A stretch of DNA of 10,910 nucleotides from assembly GCA_021852325.1 (NCBI GenBank), contig JAJZNM010000092.1, positions 1-10,910 of the forward strand. The letters run 5' to 3'. Below, piece after piece: positions 1 to 5,603 of this stretch (positions are counted from its first letter, which is position 1; every line of letters starts with the position of its first letter). Position numbers and translations under genes: made by a program. Origin of the DNA: Pseudomonadota bacterium (GTDB lineage: Bacteria > Pseudomonadota > Gammaproteobacteria > JAKAQQ01). A model generated the notes under the pieces. It was not told where the DNA came from. It did not search any database and worked only from the letters and a program-made list of their open reading frames with translations.

Positions 1-82
1 GATGGAGGAAGGGTTGCGGTTTGCGATCCGGGAAGGGGGCCACACCGTGGGCGCCGGCGTCGTCAGCAAGATCCTCGCGTGA
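1..82 (+). CDS. tuf: Elongation factor Tu, C-terminal end (partial)
   Basis: Only the last 26 codons and the TGA stop are present; the 5' part lies outside the window. The peptide begins MEEGLRFAIREGG and continues with TVGAGVV, the hallmark end of EF-Tu domain 3. EF-Tu is the cytoplasmic GTPase that brings aminoacyl-tRNA to the ribosomal A site. One residue differs from the common form: the segment reads GGHTVG where E. coli has GGRTVG (Arg381). The stop lies 20 bases before rpsJ, so str-operon transcription probably runs into the S10 genes, an arrangement seen in many bacteria but not in E. coli. Identity is certain from this signature; whether the rest of the gene is intact cannot be seen. 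Confidence 0.96.
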   Translation, partial: MEEGLRFAIREGGHTVGAGVVSKILA

Positions 83-102
83 GCGGGGGCAGGAGTCAGG
101 TC

Positions 103-417
103 ATGGTACAGCAGCAACGAATCCGGATCCGTCTCAAATCTTTCGATCACCGCCTGATCGACAAGGCTGCGCGCGAGATTCTCGACACTGCGAAGCGCAG
201 TGGCGCCAAGGTCCTGGGACCGATCCCGCTCCCGGTGCGCTGCGAGCGCTATACGCTGCTCGTCTCTCCGAATGCCGACAAGGATGCGCGCGACCAGTAC
301 GAGATCCGTACCCACAAGCGCCTGATCGATATTCTGGAACCGACGGACAAGACCGTCGATTCACTGATGAAACTGAGCCTTGCGGCCGGGGTGGATGTCA
401 AAATCCAGCTCAACTGA
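103..417 (+). CDS. rpsJ: 30S ribosomal protein S10 (NusE)
   Basis: The 104-residue protein matches the S10 family along its whole length (E. coli 103). It opens with the conserved RIRIRLKSFDH, contains GPIPLPVR and DARDQYEIRTHKR, and ends in AAGVDVKIQLN. S10 sits in the head of the 30S subunit. In E. coli it also acts as NusE, partnering NusB and NusG in antitermination and in transcription–translation coupling. The ATG at 103 is chosen because AGGAG at 91-95 is spaced 7 bases upstream and it gives the family length. An in-frame GTG at 79 would overlap the tuf stop as GTGA and add eight residues, which is less likely. It follows tuf closely and precedes a 112-base gap before rplC. Confidence 0.98.
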   Translation: MVQQQRIRIRLKSFDHRLIDKAAREILDTAKRSGAKVLGPIPLPVRCERYTLLVSPNADKDARDQYEIRTHKRLIDILEPTDKTVDSLMKLSLAAGVDVKIQLN

Positions 418-435
418 CGGGCCCCAGTTGATTTT
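410..435 (+). terminator. Possible weak terminator or attenuator hairpin at the end of rpsJ
   Basis: TCAACTG (410-416) is complementary to CAGTTGA (425-431), giving a perfect 7-bp stem with an 8-base loop. TTTT follows directly at 432-435. The 5' arm includes part of the rpsJ stop codon. The stem has only three G-C pairs and the T-run is short, so full termination is unlikely. Partial termination or protection of the tuf–rpsJ mRNA end is possible. The 3' arm also contains the start of the -35 element of the promoter described next. Confidence 0.4.
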
Positions 436-456
436 CTGAAAGATTATTTGTATCAT
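428..456 (+). promoter_or_regulatory. Probable sigma-70 promoter driving rplC onward
   Basis: TTGATT (428-433) and TATCAT (451-456) are separated by exactly 17 bases. They match the sigma-70 consensus at 4 of 6 and 5 of 6 positions. The stretch is clearly richer in A and T than the GC-rich genes around it. Transcription would start near 463 and give a leader of about 65 bases before the rplC start at 530. The location, after rather than before rpsJ, differs from the E. coli S10 operon. This is a sequence match only. Confidence 0.55.
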
Positions 457-469
457 TCAAGGTTCACTT

Positions 470-499
470 GATTGATTTTCACCCGGTCTCCGGTCAATC
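470..499 (+). promoter_or_regulatory. Leader hairpin upstream of rplC
   Basis: GATTGA (470-475) pairs with TCAATC (494-499), and CCGG (483-486) pairs with CCGG (490-493) around a TCT loop. A 7-base bulge lies on the 5' side. The structure would fall inside the leader made from the promoter at 428-456. It ends about 15 bases before the AGAGGA ribosome binding site (514-519). It could be a target for feedback by a product of the operon, such as L4, but it does not resemble the known E. coli S10 leader in any way I can show. Confidence 0.35.
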
Positions 500-529
500 G
501 TAATCGGAAACCCAGAGGAATAAGTCGCG

Positions 530-1189
530 ATGACGATAGGCGTAATCGGCCGCAAATGTGGCATGACGCGTTACGTGACCGAGGCCGGTGCCGTGGTGGC
601 GGCAACCGTGATCGAGGTTCAGGATAACCGCGTCGCCCAGGTCAAGACCGCGGAACAGGACGGCTACCAGGCCCTCCAGGTGGCCCATGGTCGGCGTCGT
701 CCGATACGGGTCACCCGCGCGCTCAAGGGACACCATGATCGCGCCGGGATCGAACCCGGTGCGGGACTCCACGAGTGGGTGCTTGCGGAAGCTGAACTGG
801 GTCGATATGCAGTCGGCCAGCCGGTCCCGGTCACGATCTTCCAGGCCGGTCAGGATGTGGACGTCCAGGGACTCAGCCGCGGCAAGGGTTTCGCTGGCAC
901 CATCAAGCGCCACCATTTCTCGAGCCAGGATGCCACGCATGGAAACTCGCGCGCCCACCGTGCGCCCGGCTCGATCGGCCAGCGCCAGACCCCGGGGCGG
1001 GTCTTCAAGGGCAAGAAAATGGCCGGCCACCTCGGCCATACGGTCCGGCGGATCCAGAATCTCAAGGTCTTGCGCGTCGATGCGGAGCGCGGTCTCCTGC
1101 TCGTCGCGGGTGCCGTTCCGGGATCTCCGGGCACCGTGATTGCAGTCACTCCGGCCGTGAAACAGCTCCCGCAGGGAGGCCGTCCATGA
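530..1189 (+). CDS. rplC: 50S ribosomal protein L3
   Basis: L3 is an early-assembly protein that binds 23S rRNA near the peptidyl transferase centre. The 219-residue product (E. coli 209) begins MTIGVIGRKCGMTR and carries the family signature SRGKGFAGTIKR (residues 116-127). The extended loop DATHGNS (134-140) followed by GSIGQRQTPG (147-156) and FKGKKMAGHLG is also present. Gln153 aligns with E. coli Gln150, the residue methylated by PrmB, so the modification site is kept. The C-terminus is about ten residues longer than in E. coli. AGAGGA at 514-519 is the ribosome binding site. The stop overlaps the rplD start as ATGA. It is the first gene after the spacer promoter. Confidence 0.98.
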   Translation: MTIGVIGRKCGMTRYVTEAGAVVAATVIEVQDNRVAQVKTAEQDGYQALQVAHGRRRPIRVTRALKGHHDRAGIEPGAGLHEWVLAEAELGRYAVGQPVPVTIFQAGQDVDVQGLSRGKGFAGTIKRHHFSSQDATHGNSRAHRAPGSIGQRQTPGRVFKGKKMAGHLGHTVRRIQNLKVLRVDAERGLLLVAGAVPGSPGTVIAVTPAVKQLPQGGRP

Positions 1190-1794
1190 AGCTCCGTCTG
1201 CTTGCGGCGGATAGCACTCCGGTCGAGGTGGCCGGCGGTGCATTCGAAACCCCCTTCAATGAATCCCTGGTGCACCAGGTCGTGACCGCCTACCTGGCCA
1301 CTGGCCGCCAGGGCACGAAGGGGCAGAAATCCAAGGCGGAGGTCCGCGGCGGCGGACGCAAGCCCTGGCGCCAGAAAGGCACCGGGCGTGCACGGGCTGG
1401 CAGCATCCGGAGTCCGCTCTGGCGCGGCGGTGGACGGACCTTTGCCGCCCGCACCCGGAGCCATGCCCAGAAAATCAACCGCAGCATGTATCGGGGCGCC
1501 ATGCGCTCGATCGTGAGCGAACTCATCCGCCGGGAATGCCTCGTGCTCGTGCCGGAACTCAGGCTCGAAGCCCCGAAAACCCGGGATCTCGTCGCGCAGC
1601 TCAAAACCTGGCAGCTTGACAATGTCCTCATCGTGACCGAGGCGACCGATGAAAGACTCACGCTCGCCGCGCGCAACCTGACCTGGGCCGAGCTCTGCCC
1701 ACTCACCCGGCTCAATCCGGTGGCCCTCCTCCGCTATGAAAAAGTCCTGATGACGCTCCCCGCCTGGAAGGCACTCGAGGCCCGGCTTTCATGA
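1186..1794 (+). CDS. rplD: 50S ribosomal protein L4
   Basis: L4 has 202 residues, against 201 in E. coli. The central extended loop is well conserved (RKPWRQKGTGRARAGSI, residues 58-74), and it reaches into the peptide exit tunnel; Lys64 aligns with E. coli Lys63, a position linked to macrolide resistance. Further matches are FNESLVHQVV near the start and MYRGAMRSI in the second half. In E. coli L4 is the autogenous repressor of the S10 operon, acting on transcription and translation of the leader upstream of rpsJ. Here no room exists for such a leader there. The start is set by the ATGA overlap with rplC and by AGGGAGG at 1173-1179. Its own stop overlaps rplW, again as ATGA. Confidence 0.98.
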   Translation: MKLRLLAADSTPVEVAGGAFETPFNESLVHQVVTAYLATGRQGTKGQKSKAEVRGGGRKPWRQKGTGRARAGSIRSPLWRGGGRTFAARTRSHAQKINRSMYRGAMRSIVSELIRRECLVLVPELRLEAPKTRDLVAQLKTWQLDNVLIVTEATDERLTLAARNLTWAELCPLTRLNPVALLRYEKVLMTLPAWKALEARLS

Positions 1795-2096
1795 GTACCC
1801 ACGCCCCCGTTCTCCACGATCTCATCCTGGGTCCGCACCTCACGGAGAAGGCGACCCGCCTCGCGAGCGAACACAAGCAGTATGTCTTCCGGGTGAGCGA
1901 CCTGGCCGACAAGCACAGCATCCAGAAGGCGGTCGAAGTCCTGTTCCAGGTTGAGGTCGCCCGGGTCACCTTGGCTCGCATGCCCGGCAAGACGAAGCGT
2001 CACGGCAACCGTTCCGGTCGCCGCAGCGGCTTCAAAAAGGCTTATGTCGTCCTGGCCCCCGGCCAGTCTCTGGATCTCTCCGGAGGCACGGAATGA
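1791..2096 (+). CDS. rplW: 50S ribosomal protein L23
   Basis: This 101-residue protein (E. coli 100) has the L23 landmarks: GPHLTEKAT near the N-terminus, a central segment SIQKAVEVLFQVEV, and the basic stretch GKTKRHGNRSGRRSGFKKAYV toward the C-terminus. L23 surrounds the peptide exit and is the docking point for trigger factor and the signal recognition particle. Glu19 aligns with E. coli Glu18, a known trigger-factor contact. The start overlaps the rplD stop as ATGA, with GAGG at 1777-1780 as a distant ribosome binding site, so translation is probably coupled. A 37-base gap follows before rplB, the longest inside the rplC–rplO block. Confidence 0.98.
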   Translation: MSTHAPVLHDLILGPHLTEKATRLASEHKQYVFRVSDLADKHSIQKAVEVLFQVEVARVTLARMPGKTKRHGNRSGRRSGFKKAYVVLAPGQSLDLSGGTE

Positions 2097-2133
2097 TGGA
2101 CCGGATCCTGACCACCCGCGCGGAGATGTCCCC

Positions 2134-2958
2134 ATGACACTCGTCAAACCGAGACCGACCTCGCCGGGGAGGCGCTTTGTCCTCGAGGTCAAGACCCCCG
2201 GGCTCTACCGGGGCGAGCCCCATGCGCCGCTCGTCGAGCCCAATCCGAAGCACGGCGGGCGCAACAATCTCGGCCGGATCTGCCTGCGCCATCGTGGCGG
2301 CGGGCATGCCCGGCGCTACCGGATCGTCGACTTCCGGCGCGACAAGGATGCGATTCCCGCCCGAGTGGAACGCATCGAGTACGACCCGAACCGGACGGCA
2401 CACCTGGCCTTGCTGCTCTATGGTGACGGCGAGCGCCGTTACATCCTCGCCGCCCAGGGTCTCACCGTGGGCGATACCGTCCAGTCCGGCGCTCAGGCGC
2501 CGATCCGTCCCGGCAACTGCCTGCCGCTGCGGAACATTCCCGTCGGGTCCCAGGTGCATGCGGTCGAGCTCAAGGTTGGCCGCGGTGCCCAGCTGGCCCG
2601 AAGTGCTGGTGCGAGTGCCCAACTCGTCGCCCGGGAAGGGCGCTACGTCACCCTCCGGTTGCGCTCGGGCGAGCTTCGCAAGGTCCACGTGGATTGCCGG
2701 GCGTCGATCGGGGAGGTCGGCCATCTCGAACACAATCTCGAATCCCTGGGCAAGGCTGGCGCGAAGCGCCACCGCGGGATCCGTCCGACGGTCCGGGGGG
2801 TGGCCATGAATCCGGTCGACCACCCGCACGGCGGAGGCGAAGGCCGCGGCAAGGGCAACCATCCCCAGTCACCGTGGGGCCAGCCGGCGAAAGGCTACAA
2901 GACCCGTCACAACAAGCGCACCGATCGACTGATCGTGCGCCGTCGCGAATTGAAGTAA
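2134..2958 (+). CDS. rplB: 50S ribosomal protein L2
   Basis: L2 binds 23S rRNA, is needed for joining of the subunits and contributes to the peptidyl transferase region. The 274-residue product (E. coli 273) shows PTSPGRRF near the start, GGRNNLGRI (41-49), RHRGGGHARRYRIVDF, EYDPNRTAH, the GDGERRYILA motif and the C-terminal NPVDHPHGGGEGRG. His230 matches the conserved histidine known as His229 in E. coli. The open frame extends upstream without a stop, but ATG at 2134 is chosen because GGAG at 2122-2125 is 8 bases away and it restores the family length. It lies between rplW and rpsS as in most bacteria. Confidence 0.98.
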   Translation: MTLVKPRPTSPGRRFVLEVKTPGLYRGEPHAPLVEPNPKHGGRNNLGRICLRHRGGGHARRYRIVDFRRDKDAIPARVERIEYDPNRTAHLALLLYGDGERRYILAAQGLTVGDTVQSGAQAPIRPGNCLPLRNIPVGSQVHAVELKVGRGAQLARSAGASAQLVAREGRYVTLRLRSGELRKVHVDCRASIGEVGHLEHNLESLGKAGAKRHRGIRPTVRGVAMNPVDHPHGGGEGRGKGNHPQSPWGQPAKGYKTRHNKRTDRLIVRRRELK

Positions 2959-2973
2959 GCGAGGTTCGTCATC

Positions 2974-3267
2974 GTGCCGAGATCCATTCGTAAAGGACCC
3001 TTTGTCGACCCCCATCTCGCCCGTAAGGTGGCCGAGGCCGGGGCGGCGCACAGCAAGCGTCCGATCAAGACCTGGTCCAGGCGATCGATGATCATTCCGG
3101 ACATGGTCGGGCTCACCCTGTCCGTGCATAACGGCCGGCAGCACCTGCCGGTCCTGATCTCGGAGAACATGGTCGGGCACAAACTGGGTGAATTTGCCCC
3201 GACCCGGACCTTCAAGGGACATCCCGCGGACAAGAAGACCCCGGCTCCGGCGGCCAAGGCGGGCTGA
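2974..3267 (+). CDS. rpsS: 30S ribosomal protein S19
   Basis: The 97-residue protein matches S19, which sits in the head of the 30S subunit next to S13 and contacts the A-site region and the inter-subunit bridge. Visible signatures are PRSIRKGPFVDPHL at the start, TWSRRSMI, the central VHNGRQHLPV (51-60) and GHKLGEFAPTRTF (69-81). The start codon is GTG, the only non-ATG start among the complete genes here. GAGG at 2961-2964 is 9 bases upstream and no ATG gives a full-length product. The C-terminal tail (KKTPAPAAKAG) is longer and richer in alanine and proline than in E. coli. The gap to rplV is 3 bases. Confidence 0.97.
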   Translation: MPRSIRKGPFVDPHLARKVAEAGAAHSKRPIKTWSRRSMIIPDMVGLTLSVHNGRQHLPVLISENMVGHKLGEFAPTRTFKGHPADKKTPAPAAKAG

Positions 3268-3270
3268 TCG

Positions 3271-3603
3271 ATGCGTGCAACCGCCTCTCACCGTTTTGCC
3301 CGGATCTCGCCCCAGAAGGCGCGCCTCACGGCCGACCTCGTCCGGGGCAAGCCCGTGTCCCGTGCACTCGAGATCCTGAAATTCGGTCACCGCGCCGCCT
3401 CTGCGACCGTGCTCAAGGTTTTGGAATCCGCCATTGCCAACGCGGAGAACAACCAGGGGGCAGATGTGGACGAACTCAAAGTCGCCAAGATCTGTGTGGA
3501 CGAGGGCCCACGCCTCAAGCGCTTCCATGCGCGCGCCCGGGGGCGCTCCAACGTGATCATCAAACGTACCAGTCACATCACCGTCACGGTCGCGGATCGT
3601 TAG
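3271..3603 (+). CDS. rplV: 50S ribosomal protein L22
   Basis: L22 has 110 residues, the same as E. coli. It binds several 23S rRNA domains and sends a beta-hairpin into the peptide exit tunnel. The family features are RISPQKARLTADLVRG (11-26), VLESAIANAENNQGAD and the C-terminal KRTSHITV. The tunnel hairpin reads EGPRLKRFHARARGRS (78-93). Leu82-Lys83-Arg84 corresponds to the Met-Lys-Arg triplet whose deletion gives erythromycin resistance in E. coli, so the loop is intact. It starts 3 bases after rpsS. AAGGCGGG inside the end of rpsS (3256-3263) can serve as the ribosome binding site. Confidence 0.98.
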   Translation: MRATASHRFARISPQKARLTADLVRGKPVSRALEILKFGHRAASATVLKVLESAIANAENNQGADVDELKVAKICVDEGPRLKRFHARARGRSNVIIKRTSHITVTVADR

Positions 3604-3611
3604 GGGGTTGC

Positions 3612-4283
3612 ATGGGTCAGAAAGTCAATCCCATCGGTTTTCGTCTCGGCATCTCGAACGAGTGGAACTCCCGTTGGTACGCGGAGCGGAAAGAATTCGT
3701 CAGCCAGCTCGGGACCGACACCGAAATCCGCCGCTATCTCCGGAGCCGCCTGTCCCAGGCAGCCGTGAGCCGGATCGAGATCCTGAGGCGGGGCAACCAA
3801 TGCGAGGTCACCCTGCATACCGCCCGTCCCGGGATGGTGATCGGCAAGCGTGGCGAGGAAATCGCGGCGCTGGAGAAGGCGCTCGCGGGCCGACTCAAGG
3901 GCAGCGAAGTGAACCTTCATATCCAGGAAATCCGCAAGCCCGAGCTCGACGCGACACTCGTGGCCCAGGGCATCGCCGAGCAGCTCGAGCGTCGGATCAT
4001 GTTCCGGCGCGCCATGCGGCGCGCGGTCACATCCGCCATGCGCACCGGCGCGCTGGGTGTCAAGGTGCGTGTCTCGGGCCGGCTCAATGGTGCCGAGATC
4101 GCCCGCAACGAGTGGTATCACGAGGGGCGGGTACCTTTGCACACGCTGCGTGCCGACATCGATTTCGGGCAGGCCGTCGCGAAGACGACCTATGGCACGA
4201 TCGGTGTCAAGGTCTGGATTTTCAAGGGCGAGCTGATCGACCCGATCGTGGCACCGGCGGAAGCCGAACCTGCCACCCCGTGA
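3612..4283 (+). CDS. rpsC: 30S ribosomal protein S3
   Basis: S3 lies at the mRNA entry channel of the 30S subunit and takes part in the ribosomal helicase activity. The product has an N-terminal MGQKVNPIGFRLG and a type II KH domain with the loop GMVIGKRGEE (74-83). The basic helix ERRIMFRRAMRRAV (126-139) follows, then VPLHTLRADIDFG and the C-terminal VKVWIFKGE. Arg132, Arg133 and Arg136 align with E. coli Arg131, Arg132 and Lys135, reported as helicase residues. At 223 residues it is ten shorter than E. coli: the lysine- and arginine-rich C-terminal tail is replaced by a short proline- and glutamate-containing end. AGGGGG at 3602-3607 overlaps the rplV stop and serves as ribosome binding site. 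Confidence 0.98.
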   Translation: MGQKVNPIGFRLGISNEWNSRWYAERKEFVSQLGTDTEIRRYLRSRLSQAAVSRIEILRRGNQCEVTLHTARPGMVIGKRGEEIAALEKALAGRLKGSEVNLHIQEIRKPELDATLVAQGIAEQLERRIMFRRAMRRAVTSAMRTGALGVKVRVSGRLNGAEIARNEWYHEGRVPLHTLRADIDFGQAVAKTTYGTIGVKVWIFKGELIDPIVAPAEAEPATP

Positions 4284-4303
4284 CTTTCCGAGAGCGCTGA
4301 TCC

Positions 4304-4720
4304 ATGTTGCAACCGAAACGCACCAAATACCGAAAGCAGCAGAAAGGCCGCAACCGTGGACTCGCGACCCGCGGGCAGACGGTTGCGTTCGGCGAGTTCG
4401 GGCTCAAGGCGACTGAAGCCGGCCTGGTGACCGCGCGCCAGATCGAGGCCGCACGGCGTGCCATCACCCACCACGTGAAGCGCGGCGGGAAAATCTGGAT
4501 CCGCGTGTTTCCGGATGTGCCGGTCACCCGCAAGCCGCTCGAGGTGCGGATGGGCAGCGGCAAAGGCAATGTCGAGTACTGGGCGGCCCGGATCCGTCCC
4601 GGATTCGTGCTTTACGAGATGGAAGGCGTGACTGAAACCACGGCGCGGGAAGCCCTCAAGCTGGCCGCGGCCAAGCTCCCGATCCGGACCCATTTTGTTT
4701 CGCGGACGGTGCTCGGATGA
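4304..4720 (+). CDS. rplP: 50S ribosomal protein L16
   Basis: L16 organises the A-site tRNA binding region of the large subunit. The 138-residue protein (E. coli 136) begins MLQPKRTKYRKQQKGRNRG and carries LTARQIEAARRA-like text (VTARQIEAARRAI, 42-54) and GKIWIRVFPD. The signature RMGSGKGNVEYW is followed by the C-terminal LAAAKLPI. Arg82 aligns with E. coli Arg81, which is hydroxylated by YcfD/RoxA in that species, so the target site is present. A 20-base gap follows rpsC, and GAGAG at 4290-4294 is 9 bases before the start. The stop overlaps rpmC as ATGA. Confidence 0.98.
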   Translation: MLQPKRTKYRKQQKGRNRGLATRGQTVAFGEFGLKATEAGLVTARQIEAARRAITHHVKRGGKIWIRVFPDVPVTRKPLEVRMGSGKGNVEYWAARIRPGFVLYEMEGVTETTAREALKLAAAKLPIRTHFVSRTVLG

Positions 4721-4923
4721 AAACGACGAATAGGCGGACTCAGACCGTCGAACAACTGCAGGCAGCCTGGCTCGAACAGAAGCGGACGCTGGCCCGGCTC
4801 CGGCTGGAACGCGGGATGGGGCAGCTTGCCAAGCCGCACCAGATCCGAGAGGCCCGGCGCGAAGCGGCCCGCATCCTGACCCTCCTCGGCGAGCGTCGCC
4901 GTCAGCCGGAGCAGGCATCATGA
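4717..4923 (+). CDS. rpmC: 50S ribosomal protein L29
   Basis: This small protein of 68 residues (E. coli 63) fits L29 by position between rplP and rpsQ and by its all-helical, charged make-up. The motifs TVEQLQ, LRLERGMGQLAKPHQIREARREAARI and LLGER follow the L29 pattern. L29 sits near the peptide exit beside L23. No good Shine-Dalgarno sequence is seen within 15 bases of the ATG, so translation probably depends on coupling through the ATGA overlap with rplP. Its stop overlaps rpsQ in the same way. The C-terminal end (RRRQPEQAS) is slightly longer than usual. Primary sequence is the least conserved of the S10-block genes. Confidence 0.95.
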   Translation: MKTTNRRTQTVEQLQAAWLEQKRTLARLRLERGMGQLAKPHQIREARREAARILTLLGERRRQPEQAS

Positions 4924-5228
4924 CCGCCGAGCCCAAGACCTCGAATGCCCGTACGCTCGTGGGGCGCGCGATTCGCTCCTCGCGCCAGCAGTCGGTCGTC
5001 GTCGAGATGGTGCGCCAGGTCCGCCATCCGAAATACCACAAGTATGTCCGTCACCGGAGCCGGGTCATGGCCCACGACGAGGGCGGCCAGGTCCAGGCGG
5101 GGGATCTCGTCCGCCTCTGCGAGTGCCGGCCCTTCTCGAAACGCAAGGCCTGGCGGGTCGAGGCGATCCTTTTGCGCTCCGGCGAGACGTCCGCCCATGC
5201 CGGCGAGGCTTTGGAGTCGCATCCATGA
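4920..5228 (+). CDS. rpsQ: 30S ribosomal protein S17, with C-terminal extension
   Basis: S17 is a primary 16S rRNA binder with an OB-type fold. The product has TLVGRAIRSSRQQSVVV at the N-terminal side, the family core RHPKYHKYVRHRSRVMAHDE (35-54) and GDLVRLCECRPFSKRKAW (61-78). At 102 residues it is longer than E. coli S17 (84): about four residues are added at the N-terminus and about fifteen after the point where the family normally ends (88-102, polar, ending ALESHP). The ATG overlaps the rpmC stop, with GGAG at 4908-4911 8 bases upstream. The stop overlaps the rplN start as ATGA, leaving no gap where the E. coli spc promoter would lie. Confidence 0.97.
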   Translation: MTAEPKTSNARTLVGRAIRSSRQQSVVVEMVRQVRHPKYHKYVRHRSRVMAHDEGGQVQAGDLVRLCECRPFSKRKAWRVEAILLRSGETSAHAGEALESHP

Positions 5229-5593
5229 TCCAGATGGAGACGGTCCTGCTTTCGGCCGACAACAGCGGGGCGCGGCGCCTGCGCTGCATCAAGGTCCTCG
5301 GCGGATCCAAACGCCGCTATGCGGGCATCGGAGACATCGTCAAGGTCAGTGTCAGCGAAGCCATGCCGCGTGGCAAGGTCAAAAAAGGCGAGGTCTACGA
5401 TGCGCTCGTGGTCCGGACCCGGAGCGGGATCCGGCGCGCGGACGGCTCCCTGATCCGCTTCGATACCAATGCGGCGGTGCTCCTCAACAACAAGCTCGAG
5501 CCGATCGGCACGCGCATTTTCGGTCCCGTCACGCGCGAGCTCAGGACGGAGCGTTTCATGCGCATCGTCTCGCTCGCGCCGGAAGTCCTGTGA
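5225..5593 (+). CDS. rplN: 50S ribosomal protein L14
   Basis: L14 binds 23S rRNA at the subunit interface, forms bridges to the 30S subunit and is the docking site of the silencing factor RsfS. The 122-residue product (E. coli 123) is strongly conserved: ADNSGARRLRCIKVLGG (11-27), YAGIGD, MPRGKVKKGEV, GSLIRFD and the C-terminal IGTRIFGPVTREL and SLAPEVL. One residue is missing in the loop after LLNN compared with E. coli. The frame is open farther upstream, but ATG at 5225 gives the family start MIQ, has GGAG at 5213-5216 and overlaps the rpsQ stop as ATGA. It is the first gene of the spc segment. Confidence 0.98.
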   Translation: MIQMETVLLSADNSGARRLRCIKVLGGSKRRYAGIGDIVKVSVSEAMPRGKVKKGEVYDALVVRTRSGIRRADGSLIRFDTNAAVLLNNKLEPIGTRIFGPVTRELRTERFMRIVSLAPEVL

Positions 5594-5603
5594 GGTTCGG
5601 TCC

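Noticed and set aside
79..102. Alternative GTG start for rpsJ overlapping the tuf stop
   Set aside because: It would add eight residues not typical of S10, and the AGGAG at 91-95 is placed for the ATG at 103.
494..1243. 249-codon open frame on the - strand opposite rplC
   Set aside because: Antisense shadow of L3; it would also cover the rplC leader and has no domain signature.
2032..2862. 276-codon open frame on the - strand opposite rplB
   Set aside because: Antisense shadow of L2, which is fully conserved on the + strand.
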